Shown one piece after another: positions 18,681-27,983 of a stretch of 64,000 nucleotides of DNA. The first letter of the stretch is position 1. Each line of letters starts with the position of its first letter. Made by a program: the position numbers and the translations under genes. This stretch comes from Lachnospiraceae bacterium (lineage in GTDB: Bacteria; Bacillota; Clostridia; Lachnospirales; Lachnospiraceae): positions 6,634,001 through 6,698,000 of the forward strand of contig AP025576.1 in NCBI GenBank assembly GCA_022845955.1, in the 5' to 3' direction. The notes below the pieces were generated by a model. It was not told the origin of the DNA and did not search any database. It saw only the letters and a list, made by a program, of their open reading frames with translations.

Positions 18681-21600
18681 TTATTTTTTCTTAACAGGTG
18701 CTGGAAATGGATTTGGTTTTGGCTTCACCTGTGGATTGAAGTTTATAGGAGGATTATTGGGTGAAACTATAGTTAAATCAGTTATACCCATTTGTTTTGC
18801 CATGGAACGTATCCCTCCAGAATAGCCACAAGAACCACAAGCCTCTCTGTCTGTTATTAGCGTGGCTGAAGTTCCTTGTGCCTTATCCGAATAAGCATTA
18901 TAAAATGCCTGTCCTTCTGCATGGGTGGCTGTCTGTGCATTTACGCTAAAGGCATTTTTTACTGCTTCTTGTTGCCCATGCCCATTTCGTCCATAGTATT
19001 CGTTCTCACCTATAATTAACTTACCAGCCGTGTGTTTATCTTCCGCACTACCAGCAACGGGCATCCCCTGACTCTTTCTATATCTTGCTAAATCTTCAAA
19101 ATCCTGTTCGTAACCATTTGGTATATCTACACCCCTTCCATCTGTTCCAGATACGGCATTGTTTGTTATGTCAAGTTCATCATCAGGATTCCCAGATGTG
19201 TCTTTATTACCACATTGGTCAGTATTATTGGTATTATACCCATTCGGATCATAGTAAATGACAGGATTATTTCTACAGTATGCATATAGACTTAGTCCAT
19301 CTCCCCGATACTCATCTTCCTGTAAAAAACGTCCTACAACTGGGTTATAATACCTAGCCCGCAGATAATACTGCCCCGTTACTTGGTCATACTGCTGCCC
19401 TGTATACGTAATCCGATTGTAAATATTCTCATGTCTACATTGGATTACCCCAAAAGCATCATACTGATAATCATTTTCTATCCCTTGATTCGCATCCGTG
19501 ATATGCACCGTACTGTTCTGCTCGTCCAGATGATAGGAATGGTATCCCTCCTTCCCTTTCTGCCAGCCTGCCGCCACACCATAACCCAGGATATAACGGC
19601 TTATCACCGTTTCATCTGGTTCAGACTCCGCCAGTAACTCCCCATTATAATACAGTAACCTAGAGCTTTTTCCATTTTCAGATACTTCGGCCCGCAGGTA
19701 TTCCGCATCATACCAATTTTCCTGGATACCACCCTCCTTCATCAGTACCGCTGTCTGTTGGTTAAAGGCATTGTAACGGTATTCCGTCTTTTCAAGAAAA
19801 CCAACCGCTTCCAGTACATTCCCTTGTAAATCATACCGATAATCTATGGTTTCTGTGTTATTTTTGCTGCTGGTCAACTGATTTTTACAATTATAATTAT
19901 ACGCTACTTTTCCAGCTATATCTACCTTTTCCAGGCGGTTTCCACAACGATCATATCTGTACCTGACAGGCACATTGTCATACCGCTCTTCAACCAGACG
20001 GTTCATACTGTCATACTGGTAGCAGGTCATCTGCTCCTTCAGGCTTTCTTCTCCCGGCAGGATACAGCTTCCTGATTTTAATGTCCGGTTCCCATTCAGG
20101 TCGTACTCATACTGGAAATCAGAGAAAATAGTCCCCTCCTGGTTCTTGAGCGTCAGCCTTATGATATTATCATCCGTATCATACTCATAGAACGTATGCA
20201 TCCCGTTCCCGTGGAGGATTTCTTTCAGCTTTCCGCCAGCTGTATGGCTGTAACGGGCGATTTCAGTCCCTTCCTCATCACAGATCTGCTCCAAGTGTCC
20301 CAGCGTATCATAACTATAATATACCGTCTTGCCTGACACATCTGTTAACGACTTCAACTTCTTATCCGCCTGATAGGTGCATGAAACAAGCGTCCGGCCG
20401 GAAGATGATTTTCTCACCAGCTTCCCGTCCGGCCGATATTCATATGTATAGCAGAAACCTCCTGCTACCGCTTTCTTTACATTCCCGATGTCGTCATATT
20501 CCCAGGAGCGGGTCACTTCATTTTCTCCCAGATAATCGCAGGCGCGTTCCAGTACCGGGTTCCCATCCACATTGTAAGTGGTACGGACCTGGTTCCCGTT
20601 CCGGTCTACATGGAATACCATACGCCCTTCCCGGTCATAACGGAACATCTCGCTGTTCCCCTCCTGGTCGATAATCTCGCAGACTTTTCCCTGGCTGTTG
20701 TAACGGTATGTGATGACACCGCCATTGGCGTCCGTGGTGCTGGTGACATGCCCGGCGTAATCGTAGGTGTACTTCTCCTCCCCGCCCTCTGCTGTGTCAA
20801 TCTGATGCACCCTGCCCCAGGAATCCATGCGATAGCCGGTCCGGTTCTGGTTCCCGTCCCGAATCCCAGTAATCCTTCCCCTGGCGTCGTAGGTATATTC
20901 CTGGGCTGCCTGGTTCTTCTGACGGCTCCTGGCGGTTTGGATTTCACGTTCTTGTCCATTCACGCCGTAAGAATATGTAAGCTCATTCCCGTCTGCGAAC
21001 TGGCTCTCGGCCAGTTTTCCATCTGCCCGGTAGCTGTGCTTCTCCTGCAGGGTCCCGGTACTGTCAGTCTCCGCCACCAGGTTTCCCTTGCAGTCATAAG
21101 TATAGGCATAGAACCGGTTTAGTTCTGTCCCGGATAATGTTTCCTTCAGGAGGCGGTCATTTTTATCATATTCGTACTGGAATACCGGACCCAGATAATC
21201 GTTGGCATGGGTAACCCTGTCTTTTAAATCGTAATCATAGCTGATTTCCCATGACTGCCCGTTCCTGCCCTGGCGGGCCAGCTTCGTGATATTTCCCGCA
21301 TGGTCATAGCTCACCCTAACAGAACGGTCAATACCATTATGCTTGTCCTCTACCCGCTCCAAGACCAGCCGATCCAGGGCGTCATATTCCCGGGTGATGT
21401 GGTACCCTTCCGGGGTCTGGGTCAGGATACGGTTTCCATTCTCATCATAGCCATAGCTTGTGACAGCAATTTTATGCTCCCCTGCCATAGGCTCCAGACC
21501 GCTGTTCAGTTCCTCACGCCGCTCTATCAGGCGACCCGCTTTATTATACACAAAGTGGATAACCTGGCGCACCTCTGCATTTATGGCTTTTTCTTCATAG

Positions 21601-24600
21601 ATCTGGTTTCCCCGCACATCATACCGATACCGGATGACAGCACCAAGTCCATCTTCCACCCGTACCAGGCGATCCCGACAATCATAGGTAAACGTAAGGC
21701 ATAATCCGGTTCCGTCTTCACGTAATAGGTTGCCCTCTTTATCCCAGTAACCGCTACGTCTATGTTCTTTTATCTTATTTCCATTCCCATCATAAGCAAA
21801 TGTTATCTTTTGATAAAGAACTTTGCCGTTTTCTTCTTTTGATGGAAATAGGCTCTGGATCAGATTCCCGCGCAGGTCATAATCATAATAGCTGATATTC
21901 CCAAGGGGATCCGTCCTGGAAATCATATTGCCGATTGGATCATAGGTATATTCAGCCTCTATATTTCCATCTGGCAGTATGATTTTGGTGAGCCGACCGG
22001 CTGAATCATATTCATAAGAAGTGCCAATACCATCATCAAGAATGGAATCATAATATTCCGGCAGTACATGCTTAATCCGTTTCCCTTCTGCATCATAGAA
22101 AATCCGTTCGCAGCCTCCATCCGGATAATGGATACGGATATTGTTGCCGTCACTGTCGTATTCATACCGGATTCCCTCACCATCATCTGTAAGCGCATCA
22201 TATGCATTCGGGTGGACGTTCTTTAAAATATTGCCTTCCCCATCTCGGATCTGCCGCTGGTGGCTTCCATCTGGGCGAATCGTATCTATAAGGCGGTCCA
22301 GGAAATCATATTTGTAGACATATTCGTCTTTACGCGTCTTCCACGCCTTAGGCATATACATAGCGAGGAGACGCCCCATACCGTCATACATATAGTGGGA
22401 TTCATTCCCCTCCCCATCACGCACCATGGTCCGGTAGTTCTTTGCATTATATGCATATTCTACACGGCCACAGTCATCTTCCAGCGCCATTTGGCGTCCC
22501 AAAGCATCGTATTCATATCGGACTTCTTCCCCGTCCGCATATGATACCACGGCTGGTTTCCCGCAGGTTTCTCCATAAATATATGTTGTGACTGCCCCAC
22601 GGGCATCCGTTTCCTGAACCAGACGTCCTTTCCTGTCATACTGGTATAACCGGCTGATAGCGGCTCCGTTACCCGTAACCCGCTCTTTTACCTCAATCAG
22701 GTTGTGCTTCCCGTCATAAAAATACTGTGTCTGCCGGTTGGCATTATCTGTTTTTTCTTTTAAATCATCCTCATCATCATAGACATATGTAGTCGTAAGG
22801 CCACTGGCAGACTGTTCTGAAATCAAGCGCCCAATCTCATCGTATCTCCAGCTGGTTATCTGGCCCAGACGGTTCAATTCCTGTATCCGGTATCCTGCCT
22901 CGTCATATTCATAAGCGGTTTCCGTACCGTCTGTAAAACGCATGGAAAGGATCTGGCACTCTTTCCCATAACAATAAAGTACCGTTTTTTTGCCAATACT
23001 GCTATGCACCCGTACCTGACGTTCCTCATCCAGATACTCTGCCTTATAAGTATCTCCATTTGCCAGGGTTTGAAGAACCACACGCCCACGATTATCATAC
23101 TGATTTTCCAGATAGGTTACTTTTGCCTGATCCACTGCTTTTGTGAGGTATCCCTGCTCATCGTATTCATAATGGGTAATACCCTGATCCATATGTATGA
23201 CGTCAGATAGAAGACCGTTCTCATACCGATACTGCATCGTCCGGCCCAGACCATCTGTTACCTGAACCAGACGTCCTTTCCGCATCGTGAGCTTTAATTC
23301 ATAGCCAAGGGCTGTTATAATCCTGTCCAGCTCATCATTGTGATATTCAAAACGGATTGTCTGGCTATTCTGATCCGTAATTGAGAGCAGGAGCCCAGTC
23401 TGTCCATAATGGTATACCCGCTTCTTTTTGCGGTCCCTGAGCAGCCATTCATCGCCATCTTCCTCAAGTTCATACCAGCCACAGCCAGGCGTAATATTTT
23501 TTGCCTTTCCGTTCTCCCATTCGAAGATGACATGATAGCCTGTATCGAGGTCAACATGGATTTTATTCTCATATTTGCCCAACCGTCCCTCGTATAGGAA
23601 CTTCCATCCACGGCCATACAGGCCAGAATATTTGTTAATCGAGCTGTATTTCCTTGTAATCCGGAGGGGTTCTCGGATATCCGAAAGAATGAAATCCGTA
23701 GCCGTAATTAAAAATGCCCCGGATACTGCATCAATCGGCTCTCCAAAAAGCTGGCCGACTCCACTCGTTATCAGGTTTTGCGTGAAAACCTGCATTGGGT
23801 CATATTCAACACCCAATATACGATTGGTTTTAATATCAATTGCGGTGCCGACAGTCGTATTCACAGTTAATCCAATCGCCTTATTTACAATCTTGCTGTC
23901 AGATCCTACAACTGCCTGGACTTTATCTGTGAGGTAATTACCGGCTGCTCCTTTTATGATTCCCGAGCCAGTATAAACCAACAGGTTCTTCCAGTTCACC
24001 GAACCATTCACCATGTATTCGTTGACAGCGCCAAACACAACGGTACCACCGACCTGGGCAGCCATATTAGAGGTTGCCGATCCGGAGCACAATACCTTTG
24101 GAAGTCCCTTTGCACCATTTTTAATGGCTTTTCCTGATACCACATCAAACAGGATGTCTGCTGCCATGGAGAACTTGTCATAGAGTGCCTGGTTCCCTCC
24201 CATTAAATTATCACGGATAAAGTTGGACGGCTTTGAAGCATCCAACGCATTAACCTTGCTATAGCCATCCAGTCCTTCCGCTATATCAGCCACTGCAAAC
24301 GCTGCTTTCGGCGCAGCCGCAAGTAATACCGGACCAACCACAGCGAGTGCAGTCCCTCCCGTTGCAATGGTTAGCGCAACACCGCCGATAATGGTTGCAA
24401 TACTGACCACACCATTAAAGAACTTTTGCTTACTTGCCCTCTTATTGTCAACCAGCATTTGGGTTACCGCCCCATTTATGGCATTCCGGTTTTCTTCATC
24501 ATTGCCCACAATCTCCTGTACCTGTTTTAGCAATTCGTCACCAGATGGCTGGGCGGCAGGCCTCGAATCCGCTGTATGTTCAATCATTGCAGAAGAAATG

Positions 24601-25967
24601 TCGGTTCCGGCCTCCATTGTAATTACATCGTCCCCACCATCCCCAATCTGGAGTACTACCTTTTGAGCGCCAGAAATAAAGGTGTTTTTTGGAGGAGTTT
24701 CACCACCTGCCATCAACCCCTTCTGGGTTTTAATATTGATATCGAATCCCCGAAGGGAGACCTGCCCTGCATTCGTCATATACAGCATAGTGCTTCCGCC
24801 AGAATCAGGAACATAACAAAGAGTCTCCGGGGTCATATCCATTGCACTTCCACTGGGATCCGAAAATCTCTTGTTATCTGGATTTTGTCCCCCTCCGGGA
24901 CCTCCGCTCCCTATTGCATGTACGGCAATTGCACTCTGCTCATCATGCTCCGGAAAATAGATATGCACCCGGCTTCCAATTTCCGGCATGCAGTAAAAAC
25001 TACTGCTCTCAATTGCGTATGTAAAAAATTTCCCGGCCGGATCATACTCTTTATCTATGTCAAATTGTACACGAACCCGATTTCCTGACCGTTCTTTCAC
25101 GGTAGCCGGAATACTCATACCATAAATTCTTGGATTTATTTCTTTTTCCCTGCGGATACCGGCTCTCCGAGAAAGTGTATAACGGTATACCAATTCTCCT
25201 TTTTCCAGTACAATGTCAACTTCTGTGACTACTGCAGGAATCTGGTTAATTGTCAGTTCTTCTCCCATAAAAAGAAACTGACGGGTTTTAATTTTCCATT
25301 GCGAAGACTCCTGAGGAAGTATCCCTTCCGGCATAAGCACTTTGGAATAATGGAGATAATCTTTCTCTAATGAATAATCCTGATTTGTCAGCTCCGTTCC
25401 GTAATTCATGTACGGAATACCAAAATATACTTTTCCGCAGGCGTCCCTACAGTCAGCTATTAGATAAGTACCGAAATGGCTGGCCAAACGCCGTAGGAAT
25501 ACCCAATCGCTTTCCTCATACTGCAGAAGCAACTCTGGGATAAGGGCATTTTGGGTAATCTCATCTTTTATATCCGCCTTCTCATAATCAGATAGTACCT
25601 TTCGAGCAACATCCATATAGGACATATTTCCGTTCAGGAAGCTTCTGCTCTTTTCGATTCGCTCCCATTCCTTGGAGTAAGAGTAAGCGTCAAAGTACAG
25701 ATAGGAAAGTCCCCTTTCTACTCTTGTATAGACATTTTCCGCTTTACCCTGGAATATAATCTGTCCTTTGGTATAAACCTTTTCTCTGATGATAACAGGA
25801 AATACAGAGGCCAGATTGACAAATTCCTCAGATGTTTCTTCCTCCACAAGGAATTTTATGGAAAGGAATGCATGGTCATTAAGCCCCTGCACCAGCTGGA
25901 AGGCTTCGACCTGAATAAGTCCGTCTAATCCTAATTCAATCTCTAACTCTTTAAATTCCAGCTTCAT
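18681..25967 (-). CDS. VgrG-Rhs effector with DddA/SCP1.201-like deaminase tip
   Basis: A 2428-residue fusion. Residues about 1-290 are a VgrG/gpD-like spike base (LLLQYEESDWVFLRRLASHF). About 296-360 are an OB/gp5-like part with EIGSRVHIYFPEHDEQSA. About 520-565 are a glycine/alanine-rich hydrophobic segment (TIIGGVALTIATGGTALAVV) that may enter the target membrane. From about 739 (GEPIDAVSGAFLI) a long Rhs YD-repeat shell runs to YYDPNGY near 2241, the usual self-cleavage region. The tip (2242-2428) has THAEGQ near 2346 and CGSCGYSGG near 2379, the HxE and CxxC zinc/deaminase residues of the DddA type. Predicted to be loaded on the injection spike and to deaminate cytosine in target DNA. 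The only complete Rhs gene here. Confidence 0.8.
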   Translation of the reverse strand: MKLEFKELEIELGLDGLIQVEAFQLVQGLNDHAFLSIKFLVEEETSEEFVNLASVFPVIIREKVYTKGQIIFQGKAENVYTRVERGLSYLYFDAYSYSKEWERIEKSRSFLNGNMSYMDVARKVLSDYEKADIKDEITQNALIPELLLQYEESDWVFLRRLASHFGTYLIADCRDACGKVYFGIPYMNYGTELTNQDYSLEKDYLHYSKVLMPEGILPQESSQWKIKTRQFLFMGEELTINQIPAVVTEVDIVLEKGELVYRYTLSRRAGIRREKEINPRIYGMSIPATVKERSGNRVRVQFDIDKEYDPAGKFFTYAIESSSFYCMPEIGSRVHIYFPEHDEQSAIAVHAIGSGGPGGGQNPDNKRFSDPSGSAMDMTPETLCYVPDSGGSTMLYMTNAGQVSLRGFDINIKTQKGLMAGGETPPKNTFISGAQKVVLQIGDGGDDVITMEAGTDISSAMIEHTADSRPAAQPSGDELLKQVQEIVGNDEENRNAINGAVTQMLVDNKRASKQKFFNGVVSIATIIGGVALTIATGGTALAVVGPVLLAAAPKAAFAVADIAEGLDGYSKVNALDASKPSNFIRDNLMGGNQALYDKFSMAADILFDVVSGKAIKNGAKGLPKVLCSGSATSNMAAQVGGTVVFGAVNEYMVNGSVNWKNLLVYTGSGIIKGAAGNYLTDKVQAVVGSDSKIVNKAIGLTVNTTVGTAIDIKTNRILGVEYDPMQVFTQNLITSGVGQLFGEPIDAVSGAFLITATDFILSDIREPLRITRKYSSINKYSGLYGRGWKFLYEGRLGKYENKIHVDLDTGYHVIFEWENGKAKNITPGCGWYELEEDGDEWLLRDRKKKRVYHYGQTGLLLSITDQNSQTIRFEYHNDELDRIITALGYELKLTMRKGRLVQVTDGLGRTMQYRYENGLLSDVIHMDQGITHYEYDEQGYLTKAVDQAKVTYLENQYDNRGRVVLQTLANGDTYKAEYLDEERQVRVHSSIGKKTVLYCYGKECQILSMRFTDGTETAYEYDEAGYRIQELNRLGQITSWRYDEIGRLISEQSASGLTTTYVYDDEDDLKEKTDNANRQTQYFYDGKHNLIEVKERVTGNGAAISRLYQYDRKGRLVQETDARGAVTTYIYGETCGKPAVVSYADGEEVRYEYDALGRQMALEDDCGRVEYAYNAKNYRTMVRDGEGNESHYMYDGMGRLLAMYMPKAWKTRKDEYVYKYDFLDRLIDTIRPDGSHQRQIRDGEGNILKNVHPNAYDALTDDGEGIRYEYDSDGNNIRIHYPDGGCERIFYDAEGKRIKHVLPEYYDSILDDGIGTSYEYDSAGRLTKIILPDGNIEAEYTYDPIGNMISRTDPLGNISYYDYDLRGNLIQSLFPSKEENGKVLYQKITFAYDGNGNKIKEHRRSGYWDKEGNLLREDGTGLCLTFTYDCRDRLVRVEDGLGAVIRYRYDVRGNQIYEEKAINAEVRQVIHFVYNKAGRLIERREELNSGLEPMAGEHKIAVTSYGYDENGNRILTQTPEGYHITREYDALDRLVLERVEDKHNGIDRSVRVSYDHAGNITKLARQGRNGQSWEISYDYDLKDRVTHANDYLGPVFQYEYDKNDRLLKETLSGTELNRFYAYTYDCKGNLVAETDSTGTLQEKHSYRADGKLAESQFADGNELTYSYGVNGQEREIQTARSRQKNQAAQEYTYDARGRITGIRDGNQNRTGYRMDSWGRVHQIDTAEGGEEKYTYDYAGHVTSTTDANGGVITYRYNSQGKVCEIIDQEGNSEMFRYDREGRMVFHVDRNGNQVRTTYNVDGNPVLERACDYLGENEVTRSWEYDDIGNVKKAVAGGFCYTYEYRPDGKLVRKSSSGRTLVSCTYQADKKLKSLTDVSGKTVYYSYDTLGHLEQICDEEGTEIARYSHTAGGKLKEILHGNGMHTFYEYDTDDNIIRLTLKNQEGTIFSDFQYEYDLNGNRTLKSGSCILPGEESLKEQMTCYQYDSMNRLVEERYDNVPVRYRYDRCGNRLEKVDIAGKVAYNYNCKNQLTSSKNNTETIDYRYDLQGNVLEAVGFLEKTEYRYNAFNQQTAVLMKEGGIQENWYDAEYLRAEVSENGKSSRLLYYNGELLAESEPDETVISRYILGYGVAAGWQKGKEGYHSYHLDEQNSTVHITDANQGIENDYQYDAFGVIQCRHENIYNRITYTGQQYDQVTGQYYLRARYYNPVVGRFLQEDEYRGDGLSLYAYCRNNPVIYYDPNGYNTNNTDQCGNKDTSGNPDDELDITNNAVSGTDGRGVDIPNGYEQDFEDLARYRKSQGMPVAGSAEDKHTAGKLIIGENEYYGRNGHGQQEAVKNAFSVNAQTATHAEGQAFYNAYSDKAQGTSATLITDREACGSCGYSGGIRSMAKQMGITDLTIVSPNNPPINFNPQVKPKPNPFPAPVKKK

Positions 25968-25976
25968 GTAATCCTC

Positions 25977-26486
25977 CTATCCTTCCCCGCCGGCCTCCTG
26001 CTGTCCCGAATGGACAATCTCAATTTCACCGCCATACTTGCAGTGCAGCTTTGCGCCACCAAGGAGCGGGGTCTTGCCACCTGTTTTTACTCCGTCTTTT
26101 CCATTATCCCATTCCTGCCCGCCAATAATGAAAGGTCTGCATATCCCCACGACCTGTGGTACTTCCTCAGAGACTTCCTGTTGCTTTTTTTTCTTCTTAC
26201 TGCAAAACAAACCCATTACGGAATCCAAAAAAGTATCCGGACACTCTTTCTCAACTGCCTCTCGTACCTTCTGTGCCTCTCTCTGGGTATCCGGATTCTC
26301 CATACTATAGCAGCCACCAAAATTAAGAACATTAACATTCCCGATACAATCCTTTACAGTCATCTGAGGCTGTGACCTTAAGAAAACACCGTAAGTAAGG
26401 TTCAATGCAATAAAGCTAAAACGCATCCCCATGGTACAAGTCGCCGGAGCTCCATGTACTACATACGTATCATTTAATTCGGCCAT
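25977..26486 (-). CDS. DUF4280 PAAR-like spike-tip protein
   Basis: A 169-residue protein with the DUF4280/PAAR-like layout: YVVHGAPATCTMG at the start, VNVLNFGGCYSMENPD in the middle, CRPFI..W.., and a C-terminal LLGGAKLHCKYGGEIEIVHS. A Lys-rich KKKKKQQ insert follows FCSKK. This family is the Firmicute/Bacteroidota counterpart of the PAAR tip that caps VgrG spikes and links effectors. It overlaps the upstream gene by 13 bases and stands 9 bases before the VgrG-Rhs gene. It probably sharpens the spike that carries Rhs. Confidence 0.85.
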   Translation of the reverse strand: MAELNDTYVVHGAPATCTMGMRFSFIALNLTYGVFLRSQPQMTVKDCIGNVNVLNFGGCYSMENPDTQREAQKVREAVEKECPDTFLDSVMGLFCSKKKKKQQEVSEEVPQVVGICRPFIIGGQEWDNGKDGVKTGGKTPLLGGAKLHCKYGGEIEIVHSGQQEAGGEG

Positions 26487-27007
26487 TCTTCCACCTCCAC
26501 TTCTTTCCAGATAATGCCGACTACGCCTCTTCTTAACAGGCTTTCCACTACTTCCAGACTTACATAGGGATTGGTGAATCTCTTATCATTCAACATAAAC
26601 ACCTTATGCTCACCAATTTTTTTTGCATCGAGCACCAGGCGCTTAATACTGCCATTGGGATAAAACTCTGTCTGTTCTGAAAACATGTCTAGCCGTTCTA
26701 AAAGCAGGTGATGGTATACCTTAAGCATTTCATTTTCTTTACTGGTAATGACAATTGTACGGAAGACCATATCGTCCTCATACATATCTAATACATTCTT
26801 CACTGTATCGGAAACCATATGCACCGGAAACTGAATATAATCAGGGGCCGTCTCGCCGCTCTCAGCAGCTAAATATAAAGTTGCAGATGGATCGATATCA
26901 TCCGCATCCTCTTTATAAAAAATATGTCTGGGACCGGCTATATCGAAATCGCGGAATTGAATCATATCCTGCAGTGTCCTGTCCTGCTCCATTGTGAAAA
27001 ACCTCAT
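26474..27007 (-). CDS. Unknown protein between spike genes, Imm11-like shape
   Basis: A 177-residue protein, ATG at 27007 with a good AGGAGG. Strand-rich N-terminus (FRDFDIAGPRHIFY), then VKNVLDMYEDDMVFRTIVIT and VSLEVVESLLRRGVVGIIWK. The end recalls Imm11/DUF1629-type proteins, which have a late hydrophobic helix before a W..V.. finish. Its position between the pentapeptide protein and the PAAR-like gene also suits an effector-loading adaptor. I cannot decide between the two. Confidence 0.4.
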   Translation of the reverse strand: MRFFTMEQDRTLQDMIQFRDFDIAGPRHIFYKEDADDIDPSATLYLAAESGETAPDYIQFPVHMVSDTVKNVLDMYEDDMVFRTIVITSKENEMLKVYHHLLLERLDMFSEQTEFYPNGSIKRLVLDAKKIGEHKVFMLNDKRFTNPYVSLEVVESLLRRGVVGIIWKEVEVEEWPN

Positions 27008-27009
27008 TC

Positions 27010-27975
27010 CTACACCCTCCTATCAATCAGGATTACCTGGAGCTGATCCGCATCAAGATGCAGGAAAGGGATATCATCTTCAAAAAAGATACATTCTGTA
27101 AGATCCGCCCCCTGGAAATCACATTGGTCCCACTTGCATTCTTCAAAAATGGTCTGCCTTAATATCGCTCCCCGGAAATCACAGGATGTGAGTTTACATT
27201 TTCTGAACCTGGCACCGATTAGATCTGCTTTCCCAAAATTCATATTCTGTAAACTGCAATTTTCAAACTGGAGAAAACATAGCGCCTTCCCACTGCAATC
27301 AGAATCCTGCAGTTCTGCCTCATACCAAAAAGAGGAAACCAACCTGCCTTCATCCCCTTTTGTTTCGCGGAGAGCTCTATTCCAGTCTTTTTGCTCCTTT
27401 TTCTCACGGTCAGCACACGCTATCATATCACTTGCATCACGGTATTCTCCCCAACGGATGCCCCATGTGGGAAGTTTTGGAAGTGATTCGAAGTCCTGAT
27501 TCTTTTCAATATCACGGAATACAAAACGGAGCAGATTCGCCAACATGATATTGCATTCCATTCCGGCCTCCATCAGCAAATTATCTATATCGTAACGGTT
27601 GACTTTTCCCATATACTTTTTACTATCCAGTTCCAGTTTTTGCCTTGCCTCAGTAAATGCAGAGAAACAATCTCCCAACAAGAATGTCACTTCCACAGGA
27701 TCCGTATCCATATACCATCTTGCATCCATGACCTGTGCCAGGAATCTATATATATGGTTCAAGAAATCAATCCGCAGAATCGAGAAATGGATGAACATGA
27801 TATCCTTTTTCCCTCTTTCTTCTACTGCGGTCCTGATATCTGAAAATACCTTTTGAAGACAGTCTGCTATGTCATTAGCATTTTCCTGTATTTTGACAAG
27901 GAAACCAGCCTTGATTCCATCTATATAATTCTGTTCCTCTTCACGGAATTTCGCTAACGCTTCTTCTCTTTTCAT
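27010..27975 (-). CDS. Pentapeptide-repeat protein of the spike cluster
   Basis: A 321-residue protein. The N-terminal 200 residues are helical and unlike known domains (IDGIKAGFLVKIQENANDIA, TWGIRWGEYRDASDM). Residues about 215-300 form a pentapeptide-repeat coil (CSLQNMNFGKADLIGARFRK, CDFRGAILRQTIFEECKWDQ, CDFQGADLTECIF). In T6SS loci, pentapeptide proteins near VgrG and PAAR genes act in effector loading. The same role is inferred here from position. GGAGG precedes the ATG; 2 bases separate it from the next gene. Confidence 0.65.
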   Translation of the reverse strand: MKREEALAKFREEEQNYIDGIKAGFLVKIQENANDIADCLQKVFSDIRTAVEERGKKDIMFIHFSILRIDFLNHIYRFLAQVMDARWYMDTDPVEVTFLLGDCFSAFTEARQKLELDSKKYMGKVNRYDIDNLLMEAGMECNIMLANLLRFVFRDIEKNQDFESLPKLPTWGIRWGEYRDASDMIACADREKKEQKDWNRALRETKGDEGRLVSSFWYEAELQDSDCSGKALCFLQFENCSLQNMNFGKADLIGARFRKCKLTSCDFRGAILRQTIFEECKWDQCDFQGADLTECIFFEDDIPFLHLDADQLQVILIDRRV

Positions 27976-27983
27976 AATGCCTC

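Noticed and set aside
20381-21704. Long plus-strand frames opposite the Rhs genes
   Set aside because: They mirror the repeated YD-repeat codons of the minus-strand genes, recur in every copy, and lack ribosome sites.
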